From positions 875,019-939,018 of the forward strand of contig JAVSML010025535.1 in the NCBI GenBank assembly GCA_038503035.1: 64,000 bases of DNA, written 5' to 3'. The notes under the pieces were generated by a model. That model was not told the origin of the DNA and searched no databases. It saw nothing but the letters and a program-made list of their open reading frames with translations. Of this stretch, positions 24,429-36,700 are shown piece by piece. Position numbers and translations under genes: made by a program. How positions within the stretch are numbered: position 1 is the stretch's first letter; each line of letters starts with the position of its first letter. Source of the DNA: Crocodylus rhombifer. Lineage: Eukaryota > Chordata > Crocodylia > Crocodylidae.

Positions 24429-26556
24429 TATACTGAACAGCTTTAAAAATACAGAATAAAATAGCTTTATCTACTATTATTCACAACATCTGGTCCAAAT
24501 ATTACATATTTTTAAATATTTAAACGTTTAAAGAAGCCATGTTAGAAAAAACAAAATATGATTTTTTTTTTTAAAAACTCCATAAAAGAATTACACATCT
24601 CAAAACAAGAACAACAAAAACCCCCATTTGTTATGTAACAAAAGAATAAAAGGTTTACAGCCCAAGTCAGTCACAAAAAACTCATGAAAAAAATATTTAT
24701 CCCCACTGTCTAAGAACAGTCAATAGTTTGTTACGCCAAAGGTTGTTATAAACAGACAAAAGTACAATATTTTGGACTGGCAGTAAGATGGCTTACCTGG
24801 AAAGATGTTGTAATAAATGCCAGATAATACACAAGGCAAATTCTAAATACGTCTCTGATAGTAGTATGTACAGATGACAATGCACAGTCACAAGAAAATT
24901 ATAACTGGACAGGAATGTTTTGGATGTTGCTGAATATGTATCCCCAATACTGAAAGCAGCCCAGCACTAAGCTGTATGGACTCATGGGCAGAAGCTCAAT
25001 ACTGGCAAACCTGTGGCCTCTTTCCAATACTGTAATGACCTACTTTACAGCTAGATAAATGTGAAAGCATGGAACATATACTATCCCACGTCTACGAAAG
25101 ATAATAATCCTTACAGAGAAGTACTATGGCCTGTGGAACAAGAGGGAAACCAATCACTCATTCATCTTCTGTAAACAGTAACCCTTTTTAGCAATCCCAT
25201 TTCCCCCCCACCCCCCCGCATGAAACACAAAAACGTTTGGTTTAAGAAGGCCACTAAAAAAAAAAAGACGTCAGGTTGTGCTGGTCTGCCGTGCATTCGT
25301 ATAAATTATGCTAGCACAAGCTATTTTTGAATTGTGTGTACAATATTCAACATGTAACTTAAATCATCAGAAGGCAGCTGTTCTAACTGTATGTGTTCAT
25401 AGTGCTGGTTATACCACACATGGTACTAACCAAGAACATTTTAATAGTTTTGGTATGGAGGCATTACTACAGTTGATTGGTCTTTCTTAAATGATGTCTT
25501 TTGTGGTATTAAGGAGTACTGAGGATTTAATTTTGAAGGAGTTTAATCAACTCTGTGAGTACCAGTATTTCAGTAGGGAGGTGAACCATAAGAAGCTCTT
25601 TAGTTTTCAGTAATAACATAAATGTGGGTAAACAAAGTATACACAACTACTATAGATTCGTCAATGAAGAAATTCTATCATCACATGACATTGTCATGAC
25701 TATCATACCACTCCCTCCCAGGAAATGTGATAACTATCCTGAGTGGAAATGTTATTTTTAATATATGGAAATAAAATACTGCAATATTCATGTATGAACC
25801 AAGTTGTCATATTGAAAGTCAGTATTGAAAGTATAAAATAACTCCTGGGTTTAAATGGAAAACAAACCAACAAACCAACCATGCTTTCTGCAATAGGTTA
25901 CTGATCTGGCTAGTCCATCAAGCACATCCTAATGCCATTAGACAACCACAGATAAATATGCTATTAAAAGTTGAAGGCATATTTTTAAAGTGTGCTATTC
26001 AGAAAATGCACTTAAATAGGTTAGCAGGAGTTCTTAATTTAACCAAAGAATACTACAATAGGATATTGGCTACAAAAGTCCCAAGTTTGCTCTCAAGAGA
26101 TTTATACCACCTTTGATATGACAAAATGATCTTTTTGCCATGAATATTTGCCTTTCTATACTTAAATTTGGTTCAAAGATATTTCCTTCTAGCCCATCTA
26201 TTCAGCATCATCTTCTTTACAAGGTACTGTTTAATTTAGCAGTTCAAAATCCAGGCAATGACAAACACAGCAAAGACATAGTATTGCATTAACAGCCGTA
26301 TTTCTATCCCCCTCTCCTCCCGGCTTACACACCTAGCACATACATAAACAAGAAACATTAAGTATTCAACTTTTCAGAACTGCAGAGTCAAAGTCTGCAA
26401 TACATCTACCTCTGAGCAGCTGATACCACAGCATCTTACATTGTAAACTGTCTCTCTCACTGAAATGGCATCAATACAATTTGCAGATGCCACTCTGACT
26501 ATAATTCAGATCTGAAGGGTGAGTGGGAGGACTCCTCTACCATAACAGTATTAACC

Positions 26557-26605
26557 GCCCCCCCCCCAAAAAAACCAAAACAAAACAAAAACAAACAAAC
26601 AAAAA
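26557..26605 (+). repeat. C-run and A-rich simple tract in SLC23A2 3' UTR
   Basis: A run of C followed by A-rich CAAAA-type units. In the mRNA this is a U/G-rich tract. Possible unstable microsatellite. Confidence 0.8.
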
Positions 26606-29600
26606 GACCCCAAAACAACCTGAGGGCACTCTGAACACCTCCCTTATGAAGAAAAGGAAAGAGCTGCACTTCATATTCTTTGATTGGCAGCTCTAACTTG
26701 TTCTCAGGAACAGCAAAAAACTTGAAGAAAGGGGAATTTCCCTTTGCAAGGCAAAACTGTGCACATGAGCTCTAACCTATTTTTACCTGCAAAGATTAAA
26801 AAAAGACATACATATTCTTTTCGGTTCCGCAGTCACAGCCCAAACATTATCTGTGTGTCACTTGTCTGCTAGGGAAGATTGTTATACACCTTGGCCATAA
26901 GTGAGGTTTCATCTGATCTCCTTTCATTGTCCTTGCAAACATTAAGGCTCATCTCTACCCAATTAACTTCCTTAAAGAAAGATTTCAAGGAGTCACCTTC
27001 ACAAATGTTTAATATTAAAGGGTTATGGTTACAAAATGCCCGATTTGGCTATATTAAATGCTTGTTTTAGGGTTGCCATGTTCAATGGCTAGCAAGCCAA
27101 GGCATGCTGGCTCAACACAGTAATCTTCCAATATACATTTTACCAAACTTCTGTTAGTCACCAGAATCAGTGTGGTAGAACCAGAAAGCAAGGCAAATAA
27201 TTAAATCAAATCATAATTTTCTATCACACACAAAATATTTCTGGTGTTTCCTAGTCCGAGATAACTTCTTCCATCATGGAAGGAAGTGAAAGAACATTCT
27301 GCATTGAAAAAAGACAAGTTTTCAGAATCATAATGTTTGAGCTGTGGTTTAATTGAAGTAGTACATGATCTTAAAAACATACAATGTGATCATCCTTTAG
27401 AGCATATTAAAGAAAAGGCAACTGATTTAGAGTTTACAGAGGTTGCTTCATTCAAAAAAAAGTATCTCCTAAAAAAATGCTAGTTCTTGCCAATGTCTGG
27501 CTTTTTCGATGCTGTCTGCTACCACACCATCCATGAATGCTACCATGAGACTACTGCAAAATGATCAGCTGGCCTCAACCACAAGTTTTACTGTCGTGGC
27601 CCCTGTGTAAATTGTTCTTTCAGATTCTGAGCATCTAGATGTGTGTTTTTAAACTAGTGGTGTCACTCTCGATATTACCTTCCTCCTCTTGCATTTAAAA
27701 GATAACCAACTTTGGCATTTGACATGATCAGAACCAATCTAAAGAGGTGATTATTTTTTAATCCCTCCACCTGCCCCATCTTTGGTTGCATATAAAATAA
27801 AGAGGTGGAAAGTTTAGAAGCTTAGTGTTGCTGTTCAGAGCTCTCAGCAAACAGTGTTCCTTGGGGGAAGGGGAAATTTCCTAATGTCTCATTGCTCAAA
27901 AAGCAAAATATAAAACATACGAATAGTCTGCCCTGTAACAGATATCACCTCGTCTATTATGCAGTGATTCTTCTCACAGGCTTTCAAGAAAGTCCTACTG
28001 ACACCCAGGCTGCAAACTACTGAAAGTTCCTCGAAGCAGGCACAAACATGTTCTGATATGGAAACAGCTGTGTAAGAGATGTTACAGAAACAGCTGTGAC
28101 ATGCTGAAAATTATATCAGTGGAAACATTCCCATTCTGCACTAAGCAATACTGATCCATAAAGTTCCTTTTTTCCCCTCCCCCACCCGCAAACCCTTCCA
28201 TGCTTCAATAACCAACAACAAGTTTTACCTAGAAGTAGACTCAGGAAACAACAGAGTTCCTGTGCGCTTGTCCAGTAGTCAGCTTTGATAAATATTAGTG
28301 AATTACAGTATCTACCATTATTTTTATCCAGATACAAAACGCAAGCACCGTAGAGCATACTGGCCTTTAGAGTACATTACACTATGCCTCCCTGATGATC
28401 TCCACAGCTTAAAAATGCTTCTTGGGGCCACACTGAAACACTGATGTCTAAAACTAACTTGCAATAGTAAGAACATTAAACATGAATAAAACCTTGTAAG
28501 CATGGATGCATGATGAGCATTAACCATCCACATAACAGCAGAGCTGAGACTATTTCAGGAAAAAAATCTGAATGGTGCCTTTGTCTGGCCCAGTACCCGT
28601 TAAACCATCCAGTGGATGATGATGTCTGATGTAGCGTCTCTGCCATTAGAAAGACTGGCTATAAAAATCAAGGGTCCCCATAGCAAGACAACAGGATACA
28701 TAAACATAGACCCCTTTATAGTTAGAGTGGGATAAAAATAATTTAGTTTGGGTCAGAATAAGCAAATGCTGACAGTATCCCACCACCTGATTCTATAGGT
28801 AAAGGCTCACATGTGAGAACAAACATGAAATGCTTAGACAAATTCACCATTTCATTTGGTAGGCATCTGTGATCAACACAGCTATGTGCCTTGTTCTGCT
28901 AGCAAAGTGTCAGTCCTAGAAGTCATCCCCTTTCACAGACATGTAAGAATGAAGCTGGCATTTCCTTTGAGAGAGAGCTTGTACTCAGGCACTAGTCAGG
29001 TCATTAGTTGCCAGTCAGAAAGAAGGAAACATTAAAAAAAAAAATAAAGCCCCACACGCTCAGGATACAAGTGGTTCTTGTCAAGTAGTCACTTCTATAG
29101 ATAAGCCAGTGCTTTCATTTAGGGTAATTGAGTAAGGAAATAGTTATTTTACTACTGGAAATCTCTATCTGTACTGCACTATCTGTAACTGGAAAGGTAT
29201 TCCAGTCGGTTGCCAGAATAATATCAAGTCCAATCCACAGGTATCTGTGGAGCAAAATACGGAATGTACGAGCTAGAGCTGGAAAAAAAATACAACATAT
29301 CTGATCTTGACATCTGTGATTATGAATGAATTTAAATTTACTCTTTTCACATGAGGATTCAAAAATGTTCTGGCGTAACTAACATTGCCAGCAATGAATG
29401 CGCCAAAAATGCCAGCATCAATGGATTTAAATAAAACCATAATAAAGCAATCATTACACTTTTTCAAAAGCACCTCAATGACTCAGGAACCCAAGTTCAA
29501 TGTTCAGAAAAGACACAGACACTTAGGAACCCGAATCTCTTTTAAAACAGAAAGTAAAAAGCTTTTAGACATTTCACCCAGAGACACTGTATCTAGCTAT

Positions 29601-29768
29601 CACCATCCACAACAGGAAAGCTTTTTTTTTTTTTTTTTAAATCCGTCTCAGCTCTGGTTCCAGAATTTAAATGCAAATATACAAAACATATATTTTAATG
29701 CTTCTTAATCAGCAAGAAACTGCAAATACACCTCTTACTACAACTAGATAATATCATTTCAACTAAGG

Positions 29769-30001
29769 CTATACGGTAGCTGCAGAGTCTTCGTCTGAAC
29801 TCCTGCAGTTACTGCTTTTCCTGAAGCCTTTCCATGTGTAACCCATGAAGGTAGGGCTGACGGGCAAGAAGCTGAAGCATCTGTACTTTTTGATAAAGTT
29901 CATGCCAAAGGGCAAATCGTAAGTTTCCATGCCATCCAGGGACTTGCTTCCTTTACCCACTCCTTTCTTCCACTTCCAGATTCCTCTCTCCTCTGGACTT
30001 C
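29769..30001 (-). CDS. SLC23A2: SLC23A2 terminal coding exon, local residues 538-614
   Basis: The coding part runs from 30001 to the TAG at 29771-29769 and encodes the cytosolic C-terminal tail, [20 protein letters not shown] through [10 protein letters not shown]. The [15 protein letters not shown] and SSDEDS stretches are typical of SVCT2. The acceptor is CAACTCAG. Confidence 0.96.
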
Positions 30002-30646
30002 CTGAGTTGAAAAATATATAGATACGGAAAACATTTATTTCCAAGGCATTTGGTTCCATAAGCAATCAGCCTAGAAAAGCATACAGCATCCACAAAGGGA
30101 AGAAGGGAATTGCTGTTACCAAGGAAAAGCCCCTGTAATATGGGACTTGATCAACAGGAGCTTTACAACCGACTTGAACGCAAAGAAGATCAGGCTTATA
30201 TGATTGCCTACAAAGGAAATGACTTAAATCGATCTGTTCTTTCCTAGTGTTATTTTTAATCATTAATGCATCTTTGCACAAAATGAAATATGTAAACTCA
30301 AAGATCTGCTAGTGGGGTTATAACTGAGATACAGATATTTAGGGACTTCCCCCAGTCAATCATTGTTGGTCTTGTCCTGTACACAGTTCCAAGTCCCTAT
30401 CCCTGAACCATGTTCAGGGATGGACATCCCAGTTAACAGTAAAACAACTCATTCAGATTGAGAGGTCAAAGAGTTATTATTACAGTATTATTACTACTTG
30501 ACCAGCTGACCTGGAATGGTATTATCCAAAATAAAGGCCACACAACCTCCAACAAACATGGCTGTAGTCAGAAGAACATTTAACACTTGGTCAATGCCTG
30601 CTATTCCTGGGGTGGGGAGGGGGGAGCAGGAAAAAAAAAAAAGGGA

Positions 30647-30691
<45 letters not shown>

Positions 30692-30701
30692 NNNNNNNNN
30701 N

Positions 30702-30747
<46 letters not shown>

Positions 30748-33700
30748 AAGAGAATTAGATCCAAAGGCAAATTTTCATTATCTGCACACCCGCTCTTGTG
30801 CCCCTATCTCCACCAACAACTTTAGTGACCTCACCATACGCCCCTTCCAACCCGAATGAAAACAGTTTAGAGAAACCTCTCCACAACCGAGCCCAGTGTG
30901 TGCGCTTTACATACTCATTTTACAGTCTGCCCTTTTAGATTTAAATCTGATGGAATGCTCAGCCTTACAGAATTCATTCTGGATAGATTATAAGGAAGAA
31001 ATAAAGTACCGTTATCTATATTAGAGAGACCTTTATTAACGTAAGAGGAAAGGTTCTATGGAAAATGTCAAAATGACAAATAAGAGATTATTTTCATAAT
31101 TTAACATGATGACTAAAACAGCTTTATTTTTAACTTTCCATTCCTGAAATGGCAAGTAGTGTATAAGGTTAATTCACTAAGGGTTACTGTACTATGGTTT
31201 TTAATTTGTTATTTTATTTATTTAAATAACCTTCCTTAAAACCAACTCTCAAATGACTGGCTAAATTAGTCCCTGAATATGGTTTTGCAGCAGCACAGTT
31301 AAAAAGTTAGTTTGCAACAGCATATCTGAGTTGCTGTTTCCATGTCTTTATAACACACTGAAATTAATCCCATTGGTGGCAGAAATTAAAGAAACTTCTC
31401 CATGGGTTTCAACAAACAAATCACTTGCCCAATAAAATGTCTGTAATTCAAGAGATTGTTTCTTTCACCAACTGCAGTGGCAAGAGAAAACAGCACCCCA
31501 GGGCTCTCAGAGCTTAACACTAACTCCCACATTTTAAGATTTAACTTTTTTATCTAATGCATTATTCGCCCTGCCCAACTAGCAGTGGTCTGTCTGTCCA
31601 ATCTCAAACACAGAAATCCTCACCTCTACCCCTCGGGAACAATCAGCACGAGTTTCATCCCCTCACTTACTGTTCATCCACCTTCTGCTTTTACGATGGC
31701 TCTTAGTTTCTTATTTATTACAGTTTTCCCTTGCTCTTGTTTTAGCCTATAAATCATGGTGGGAGAGAATTTTATGTACAGTGCAAAGAAAAGATGCATT
31801 GCACATGAAAGAACAGAAGTTCATACCTGTAACCAGTGGATTTTGTTTGAGGTAACTTGGAAGGACAAGTCCAAAGAAGATGGAAAATCCAAGTACAAAG
31901 AGGTTACGGGAAGAATTTAAGTCTATGAACTGGAGGTTGGACAGCCCCACAGCTGTAATCATTCCTAAATTGAAAAAAACAAAAACAGAAAACCAAAGTC
32001 TTAGCTTGCAGAAGTCCTACCTGTTTGTTTACGGTCAGTTAATATGAAGACATACACACCCCCAAAGCCGCAGGCTGGAAAAACAGTCAGATGAATGAAG
32101 AGCAGCTAAGAACTGTACTACCTACCAAAAAGAGTGCAGAAGAGGGCACCAAGCACTGGGTCAGGCAGGGATGCAAACAGTGCACTGAACTTCCCAACCA
32201 TTCCAAGTAGGAGCATGAAGGCTGCACCATACTGAATAACTCGGCGGCTTCCAACCTATGGAAAACAAAGGGAAAAGTAGAGTTCTGCAAAGGAAATACA
32301 CATGCAGTCCAGCTTTTTCCAACCAGGAAAGCCTGAAATGGTATTTTCTATTCTCTCTTGAGCTCATCTTCCAACAGAGCCTACTGAATGCCTGTCCTCT
32401 TTTATGGCATCACCATGCACTGCACTTGCTATTTTGGCTGAGACAGTTTGCTGAGGAAGACTCTGTACTCCCCAGAGAAACATGCAAAGTCCCTAAACAT
32501 ATACCCTGTGGGAACTGGGAGTCATCACGGAAATAAAATCTCTCAGTTTCAGAGCTCTTAAATTTTATGACCTGCTTCTTTCACTTGGAATTTTCCCCTG
32601 TTAATATATAGCTTGCACTGCTATTACAAGCATCTTGGCCTTCCCAGTTTTAAAAACACAGTCGGTCACATTAACAGAACCAGTAACCTCTTAAAACGTA
32701 ACGGTCTTACCAACTGTGCTCATTTGCACCCTGACTTTAGGATACAGACTTCTAATGAAAATAAACAAAATTATTTTGACCTGTCATATTCATTTGTATT
32801 TTCATATTTAATGCTTTTCATAATTAGCGTTTCTGTAGGAAATGCCCAATCAGAAGGAAGACAGAGAATCACTAGATGGTATTGTTAGCATTTATACTGT
32901 CATCTGTGTATACTTGTAAGAAAAATGGCTGAAGAAAATCCAGAAAATTCAACAGATGTGTCCAAAAATAAAACCTTCCTCTTGCTCTCTTGCCTTAAAC
33001 TAGATACTGAATTTAATTTTAAAAGCTTCATGACAGTAAGTGGAGTGCATAGTTTCTGACCTTGGTAATCACAAACCCAGTTTATTCTGTGTTCATCTTT
33101 TCTACAAAATATTTAACAAAAAGCATCTATAGTCATGGCATAACTTACATTGATTTGATTAAATCAACATGTTTAAAAATATGGAATACAAGCAAATCTT
33201 AAGGGGTGCTCTAAGGTCCTTTCCAAATCAATAAGGGACTTCAGCTGCTGCCTAACTCAGCATACCAACAGTCTCAATATACAAAAAGGCCTACTCATGT
33301 GCTCAAAGTTCTCCTTATTTTAAAGATTTCCAATATCCAAATCAAATAACTGCATCTATAAACATCCATGGACCACATAACATTAACCAGGCCACTACTC
33401 TATCACCCATACCCACAGGCCTGAGAGTTCAGCCACTCTGTCCAGGTGGGCATCCCACATGCAAGTCCCAAGTGCAGAGGCCTTGGGGTTTGGAAGCCCC
33501 CATACCTGATCCTAGCCAAAAGGCCAAGTTGCACACATTATTTAACTCAGCTCCTGAACAGGAATCTATAATCCAGAACTCAGAGCCAAAGGATGCCTAG
33601 CACAATACAAACCTGTAAGCAGTTAAGAACAAGCAGCTGTTGGAAGGTCACCTTTATTCTCATCTTAATCGAGTTTTTACATATACCGTAGCTTCTTTGA

Positions 33701-36700
33701 CTGAAGTAGACCAGTGCACACCTCTGGTATGCATATGCTACAACAGTACCGGGTATGGACACTGCTGGTGTTTAGTGAGCATTACTACACTCAAGGCTGA
33801 AAAATCAACAAAGGCTAGACAAGGCGTTAGCCTCTGAATTGTATTAACGTGGGTATCAAAAGGAAGGGTTAAAAATATTCAGGGCATTGTTATTGCTTCT
33901 TTCAGAGAACAGAGACACAAAAGGACATCGATTCTTATCTACTGTAGAGCCCTGACATTTGTCTAGTCTGTCCAGTCTTTGAGAAGGGTAAAAAGAACTT
34001 TGCTTGCAGTTTCTTTCCAGTCACTCTCCTGAAATTTGTTTAACATTTTTTTTAAAGAAATATAAAGGAAAGCTTTTAGGATCCTTTTCTGCAAGGCACC
34101 TTTCTAAAGGTAGTGGCTGGCAGTGGAGACAAATCAAGGAAGTTCAGACTACCATATGCAGAACAATATAGATCACATTATTTCTCTGTACAGAATTATA
34201 CCATGGAACCATGCAAATTGAATGAGGCTAATGCCACAGGACTAAATGATACCCAGGAACAACTGTCCAGTCATATAAAGAATAGAACATATACCTTAGT
34301 GATGCCCAGAACTCCAATGTTGGGGCTAGAAGAGGTGGATCCATTTCCAGTGCCAAATACTCCATCCAGAACACAGGAAAGACCCTCAATGAAAATCCCT
34401 CTGTAATCCACGAAAGGGAAAACATTAAAAAGCAGATTAAAAACATTCACCCATCAAGATTCATGAAGTGATTACATGTTGTGTCTCTGCCCAAAAGAGC
34501 TGATCCACAGAACTTTCTAAAACTAGAATGAGTGAACCACTGTAACAGGCTCTCTTTATCCCCTCACAGACATTTATGGACCTGAAATCACTCAGAAAAA
34601 CATACTGCAGTAGAGATGTTGGAGTTCAGAATTATTCTCTACTCCTAACATTTTATTTGTCACCTCAGTTCAACACTTTGCAGACTTGGATTCTAGACTT
34701 TGTATTCCAGAAAGTGAATTTAGAAAGTTGGAATAATTCAATACGACTAAAAGAGAGAGAAATCCCAAAACTTTAGGAATTTCAAGTGCCTGCAAATCTA
34801 ACTTTACTGACTTCAGCAGGAGTAGAACTGAGATTTAAAACATTTAAGTTTTTCCACTGCAACAGATCAACTACAGCAAAATCTTAGCTTTCGGATCAGA
34901 AGGTTCTAGACTCACTCTGATACCAACATTTGTACTGGTTTTGTCAAGAATGAAAAGCCCTTATGGCAGCATAGAAAGCACTGCTGTTTCCTCTTTTCCA
35001 AGAAACTTACCTATTTATTGCATGAATAGGTGGAGGAGGAGCACAAGACAGCCTCGCACAGGCGTAGTAATCTCCAATTGATTCAATAATGCTAGCAACA
35101 ACTGCGCTAAGCATCCCTATTACTCCTGCAGCTGAAATTGTTGGCAATCCCCACTGAACTGTGAAAACAAGGAAAGCAAAAATCTTGCGTTCCGTTCAAA
35201 ACAATTTCAGCATCAAAAAGTGAAGTCGATGGCTGGCTGCATTTTAAACTGTGCAACTGTGAAGACCCTTTATTAAAGGATAGCTAGCTCAACTAGATAG
35301 AAGGGGTCAAAAATCTTGCTTATTAACCGCTACAGCTTTTTGGCAAGCCTAACAGCTTTAACAAAATGGTCTGGCATATTTTTAAAGAATGGACTGCTTA
35401 CAATCATGAGAAATCCAGTATTTCAGCTGCAGCTTGAAAGTCAGATTAGTGAGGCCTCATCCACATCAAAATGATTTGTTTGAACATTTGATCTCTACCT
35501 TGAAGGGTTAACATTCTATAAAACACAAAAGCTGGCAGCTGTGATTCCCCAAAGCCAACACTTCCCTTTTCCCAAACCTTTACACAAGTAAATGAAAACC
35601 CATTTTAAGCCAAAAGGAAAGTGTTGGTATTGTTTACATGGTACATGCCTTGACGCTTTCATCTCTTGGAAAAGTGAGACCCTCTCTTCCCTTGAAAGCA
35701 GTAAGTCAGGCAGACATTAATGAGTGAACAAGGTTAGACCTTAAAAATAACCCGAGTACTATTCAAGAAAGAAAGCCTCTACTCTCTTCCTCACTTGCAA
35801 AAAATATTAATTCGCCTCATTTTAACATTTTACAGGCCATGCTTTTCTTTCAAAAATAAAAGGAGAAATAGTTCTCAGATTTGCTCTGTAACCCAGATGG
35901 CAGTAGAAATCAATGAGCCACTGGCACTTCTTGTAAGTCAAGAAGCTGTTATTTTTCTTGCCCATCGTTAACTTCTGAAGTTTGGAAATTGCTTGCACAA
36001 TTCAAAATGTATGAGAAAACAAGGCACTCTGTTTGAACCCTGTGCCTACTCCCGATTTGTGTAAGTAACATAAAAAGCAGCTATTTAGGCCGCTTTTACA
36101 GAAGCTGCATATACTTGTCATATCAACAGTATCATGCATTAGCAATAGTGTATATTCAAGTGCGAGGCTGCTGGCCAACACACTGCAGTAACAGCAAGGA
36201 GAATGAAACCAATCCTATGCTATCATCCCAGCAGGTTTTTTTGCCATACCTACTAGTATGTGAGTCCCTTTGTTAGCAAAAATGGATGGCAGTTATTAAA
36301 ACTTGTAGATATGTATGTCTATTTTACAAGTTTCTGGGCATCCTCCACTCCCATTCCCACAAATTAAATTGTGGGCAGAGGACATGTTTACATGTGCTTC
36401 CAATGCAGCGCCAGGCACTTCTAATTAGCGAGCTGCACTAATTAAAAGTGCCCGCACATCACGTGCATCAGTGACACAGTGTACCTGTGTGTTGAGAAAA
36501 TGGTGGTGGTGTGCTCTGAACTAAAGCACGTCGAAAGTGTTTTAGTTCAAAGCGCACTGCTGCCATTTGCTCAGCACAGAGATGCACTGAATCACTGATG
36601 TGCTACACACGAGGCTGTTACAGCACATCAATTTACGTGCTCCAGGAGACTCAATTAATTGAGTCTGCTCTGATGCACTGGATTTCTAGTGTCAGAGCAG

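Larger units (their letters stand above)
24405..29768 (-). other. SLC23A2: SLC23A2 3' UTR
   Basis: AT-rich, essentially free of recognisable transposon copies and without coding exons, between the SLC23A2 stop codon and a consensus polyadenylation signal. A long 3' UTR of several kilobases is usual for mammalian SLC23A2. It contains a C/A-rich simple tract at 26,557-26,605 and many short A/T runs. The exact cleavage site is inferred. Confidence 0.7.
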
